Shown in pieces: positions 62,714 to 64,000 of a stretch of 64,000 bases of DNA. A model generated the notes under the pieces. The model worked only from the letters and a program-made list of their open reading frames with translations, ran no database searches and was not told where the DNA came from. The stretch is taken from the NCBI RefSeq assembly GCF_900182665.1, contig NZ_FXTL01000011.1:1-64000 (forward strand). Reading direction: 5' to 3'. The position numbers were made by a program, and so were the translations under genes. Position 1 is the stretch's first letter, and the number at the start of each line of letters is the position of its first letter. The stretch is from Propioniciclava tarda (lineage in GTDB: Bacteria > Actinomycetota > Actinomycetes > Propionibacteriales > Propionibacteriaceae).

Positions 62714-62719
62714 ACCCTA
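62714..62719 (-). promoter_or_regulatory. Putative -10 element of gpmA
   Basis: TAGGGT on the minus strand ends seven bases before ATG 62706, the leaderless spacing seen elsewhere in the window. Confidence 0.4.
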
Positions 62720-62841
62720 TCGACGCGCCCCGACAGTTGGCGGTCGTCTTCGTCTATGAGGGACGCCTCGAGTCGCCGCCCCCCGAGGGCGTCTCGGTTG
62801 CGGCTGGTGCGCAACGACAGCCGCCGGCTGGTTGCGCGGGG

Positions 62842-62928
62842 GAATGGGGTACAGCGTGGTTGTCGATCCCGCTTTCGGGGGGGCGTCGAGGCCACTTCGG
62901 TCATCGAGAACCACGCTGTACCGACATT
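62842..62928. repeat. 87-base element bounded by long inverted repeats
   Basis: GGTACAGCGTGGTT at 62848-62861 is perfectly complementary to AACCACGCTGTACC at 62909-62922. The match extends inward (TCGAT/ATCGA after one mismatch) and outward (GAATG/CATTC after one to two mismatches), making about 25-base imperfect arms around a 40-base centre. It lies in the 285-base gap between the divergent gpmA and DksA-like genes. The form resembles a small non-autonomous element; no flanking duplication is evident. Confidence 0.65.
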
Positions 62929-62979
62929 CGCAGGGGACTCACTCCGAGCGCGGGCATGGATCGATGCCCAGGTCGCGGG

Positions 62980-62985
62980 CATGAT
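62980..62985 (+). promoter_or_regulatory. Putative -10 element, leaderless start of the DksA-like gene
   Basis: CATGAT ends six bases before ATG 62992. Confidence 0.5.
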
Positions 62986-62991
62986 GGATCG

Positions 62992-63333
62992 ATGACCGAG
63001 CTGCCGTTCGATCCCGCGGCCGAGTTGGCGGCGAAGGCGTCCGAGCTGCGCCGCACGATCGGACGCCTCACAGCGCCCGTCGAGGAGGGCTCCACCATCG
63101 GCTTCGGCAAGCGCATCGGGGACGGGACCATCCAGGCGATCCAGCAACTGACGGACGCCGGCTCGGCCCAACGGCTCGCCGACACCCTCGATCAAGTCGT
63201 CCGCGCCCAGGCGAAGCTGGCCGACGGGACCTACGGGCGCTGCGACGTCTGCGACGAGCCAATCGACCCCGAACGGCTCGAGTTCCGTCCGTGGTCTCCT
63301 ACCTGCGTCCGGCACGCGGGTCAGACCCGTTGA
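62992..63333 (+). CDS. DksA/TraR-type zinc-finger protein
   Basis: The 113-residue protein has a helical N-terminal part (about 1-75; [20 protein letters not shown]) and a C-terminal DksA-like finger: [20 protein letters not shown] followed by [14 protein letters not shown]. The usual C4 set is CxxC-N17-CxxC; here the last pair reads CVRH, so the fourth ligand is His. ADGTYGxCxxCGxxIxxxRL is the family signature. Members bind the RNA polymerase secondary channel or act in other stress roles; in actinobacteria most are uncharacterised. It converges on the ligase gene with 8 bases between stops. Confidence 0.88.
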   Translation: MTELPFDPAAELAAKASELRRTIGRLTAPVEEGSTIGFGKRIGDGTIQAIQQLTDAGSAQRLADTLDQVVRAQAKLADGTYGRCDVCDEPIDPERLEFRPWSPTCVRHAGQTR

Positions 63334-63341
63334 CTCGGGGC

Positions 63342-64000
63342 CTACAGCCCCAAGACGTCAGCGAGGTCGTAGCTGACGGGCTCGTCCAGCTGCTCGTAGG
63401 TGCACGAGCGGGGGTCGCGATCCGGACGCCAGCGCGAGAACTGCGCCGTGTGCCGGAAGCGCTCGCCCTCCATGTGTTCATAACGGACTTCGACGACCAG
63501 TTCGGGCGACAACGGCACGAACGACAGGTCCTTCTTCGCGTTCCAGCGGCTGTGGGCCGCCGCGGTCGGCGTCCGGGGGAAGGACTGGTCCCGGTTGTCC
63601 GGGGTGTCCTGGGCGACGTCCGGCTGCGAGGACGCCTCCGGCGCGGCCCACGCCCACGGATGATCGTCGAACGTGGTCACCAGCGGCTGCAGTTCGGAGA
63701 ACAGCTCCTTGCGTCTGGCTAGGGGGAACGCGCCGATGACGCCGACGCTGTTGAGGCGTCCGTCGTCGGTGTAGAGGCCGAGCAGCAGCGAGCCGATGGC
63801 GTCCGGCTCGTCGCGGTAGAGGCGGTACCCAGCCACGACGCAGTCGGCCGTCCGCTCGTGCTTGATCTTCCACATGACGCGTTTGTCCTCGGCGTAGGGC
63901 GCATCGAGCGGCTTCGCGATGACGCCGTCCAGGCCGGCGCCCTCGAACTCGTCGAACCAGCGCTTGGCCAGCTCTCGGTCGCCCGTCGCGCGCGTGAGAT
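63342..64000 (-). CDS. ATP-dependent DNA ligase (5' part beyond window)
   Basis: The C-terminal 218 or so residues are present; the gene starts right of the window. [20 protein letters not shown] and [20 protein letters not shown] are nucleotidyltransferase motifs IV and V with the catalytic-site lysines. An OB-fold domain follows ([20 protein letters not shown], then [20 protein letters not shown] with the RxDK-like end SRWRPDRDP). This is the LigC/LigD-type ligase of actinobacteria, used in end joining or repair. The active-site lysine motif I must lie outside the window. No Ku gene is visible here. Confidence 0.92.
   Translation of the reverse strand, partial: LTRATGDRELAKRWFDEFEGAGLDGVIAKPLDAPYAEDKRVMWKIKHERTADCVVAGYRLYRDEPDAIGSLLLGLYTDDGRLNSVGVIGAFPLARRKELFSELQPLVTTFDDHPWAWAAPEASSQPDVAQDTPDNRDQSFPRTPTAAAHSRWNAKKDLSFVPLSPELVVEVRYEHMEGERFRHTAQFSRWRPDRDPRSCTYEQLDEPVSYDLADVLGL

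Overview
The window is high-GC (roughly 70 percent by eye), gene-dense DNA from an actinomycete (Actinomycetota). The evidence is a DtxR/IdeR iron repressor with a perfect DtxR box, a DinB-type maleylpyruvate isomerase family protein (mycothiol-linked), the carD-ispD-ispF block facing an LpqE-like lipoprotein as in mycobacteria, senX3-regX3 beside phoU and gpmA, a solitary groEL ending in a GGM tail under CIRCE control, and several actinobacteria-restricted DUFs (DUF3027, DUF3263, DUF4032, DUF6421). Many genes have a -10 hexamer 5 to 7 bases before the start codon, which points to leaderless mRNAs. The exact family is uncertain; a Propionibacteriales relative is my guess.

Layout. 1-630: end of an IS256-type transposase abutting the 3' stump of a DUF4143 ATPase gene. 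768-6805: maleylpyruvate isomerase family enzyme, DEAD-box helicase, HAD phosphatase, and a PhzF-YczE operon divergent from its probable MocR regulator. 7089-13039: alpha/beta hydrolase, thioredoxin, iron regulator, a small membrane peptide, cold-shock protein plus DUF3027, Nudix. 13109-17520: CDF metal transporter, CutC, secreted PIG-L deacetylase, MFS exporter. 17692-23545: the most interesting block, a Pls/PosA-type membrane NRPS followed by a compact M1 aminopeptidase and a phosphopantetheinyl transferase, with the MFS exporter divergent. 23596-28466: groEL, DUF3263, manA, tRNA-Thr(TGT), methyltransferase. 28546-32423: two-component system divergent from an ABC exporter. 32495-41152: aldo/keto reductase, VOC protein, DedA, MsiK-like ABC ATPase, threonine aldolase, SDR-DUF6421 pair, DUF4032. 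41303-50904: cysS-rlmB, L,D-transpeptidase, iron permease under a DtxR box, S49 peptidase, amino-acid antiporter with ArgR, glyA. 51063-58213: DUF2207, zinc peptidase, ispF-ispD-carD, lipoprotein, a deleted MFS/MocR pair, prs. 58437-64000: regX3-senX3, phoU behind a triple PHO box, methyltransferase, gpmA, a DksA-like zinc-finger protein and a partial ATP-dependent DNA ligase.

Two genome-level signals stand out. The hexamer GGACGC/GCGTCC (usually GGACGCC) occurs about once per 100 bases in all frames and on both strands, several times the expectation, and it appears to drive synonymous codon choice. Several intergenic gaps carry long inverted repeats that are not simple terminators, including a two-copy element starting GATGGGTGCGGTT.
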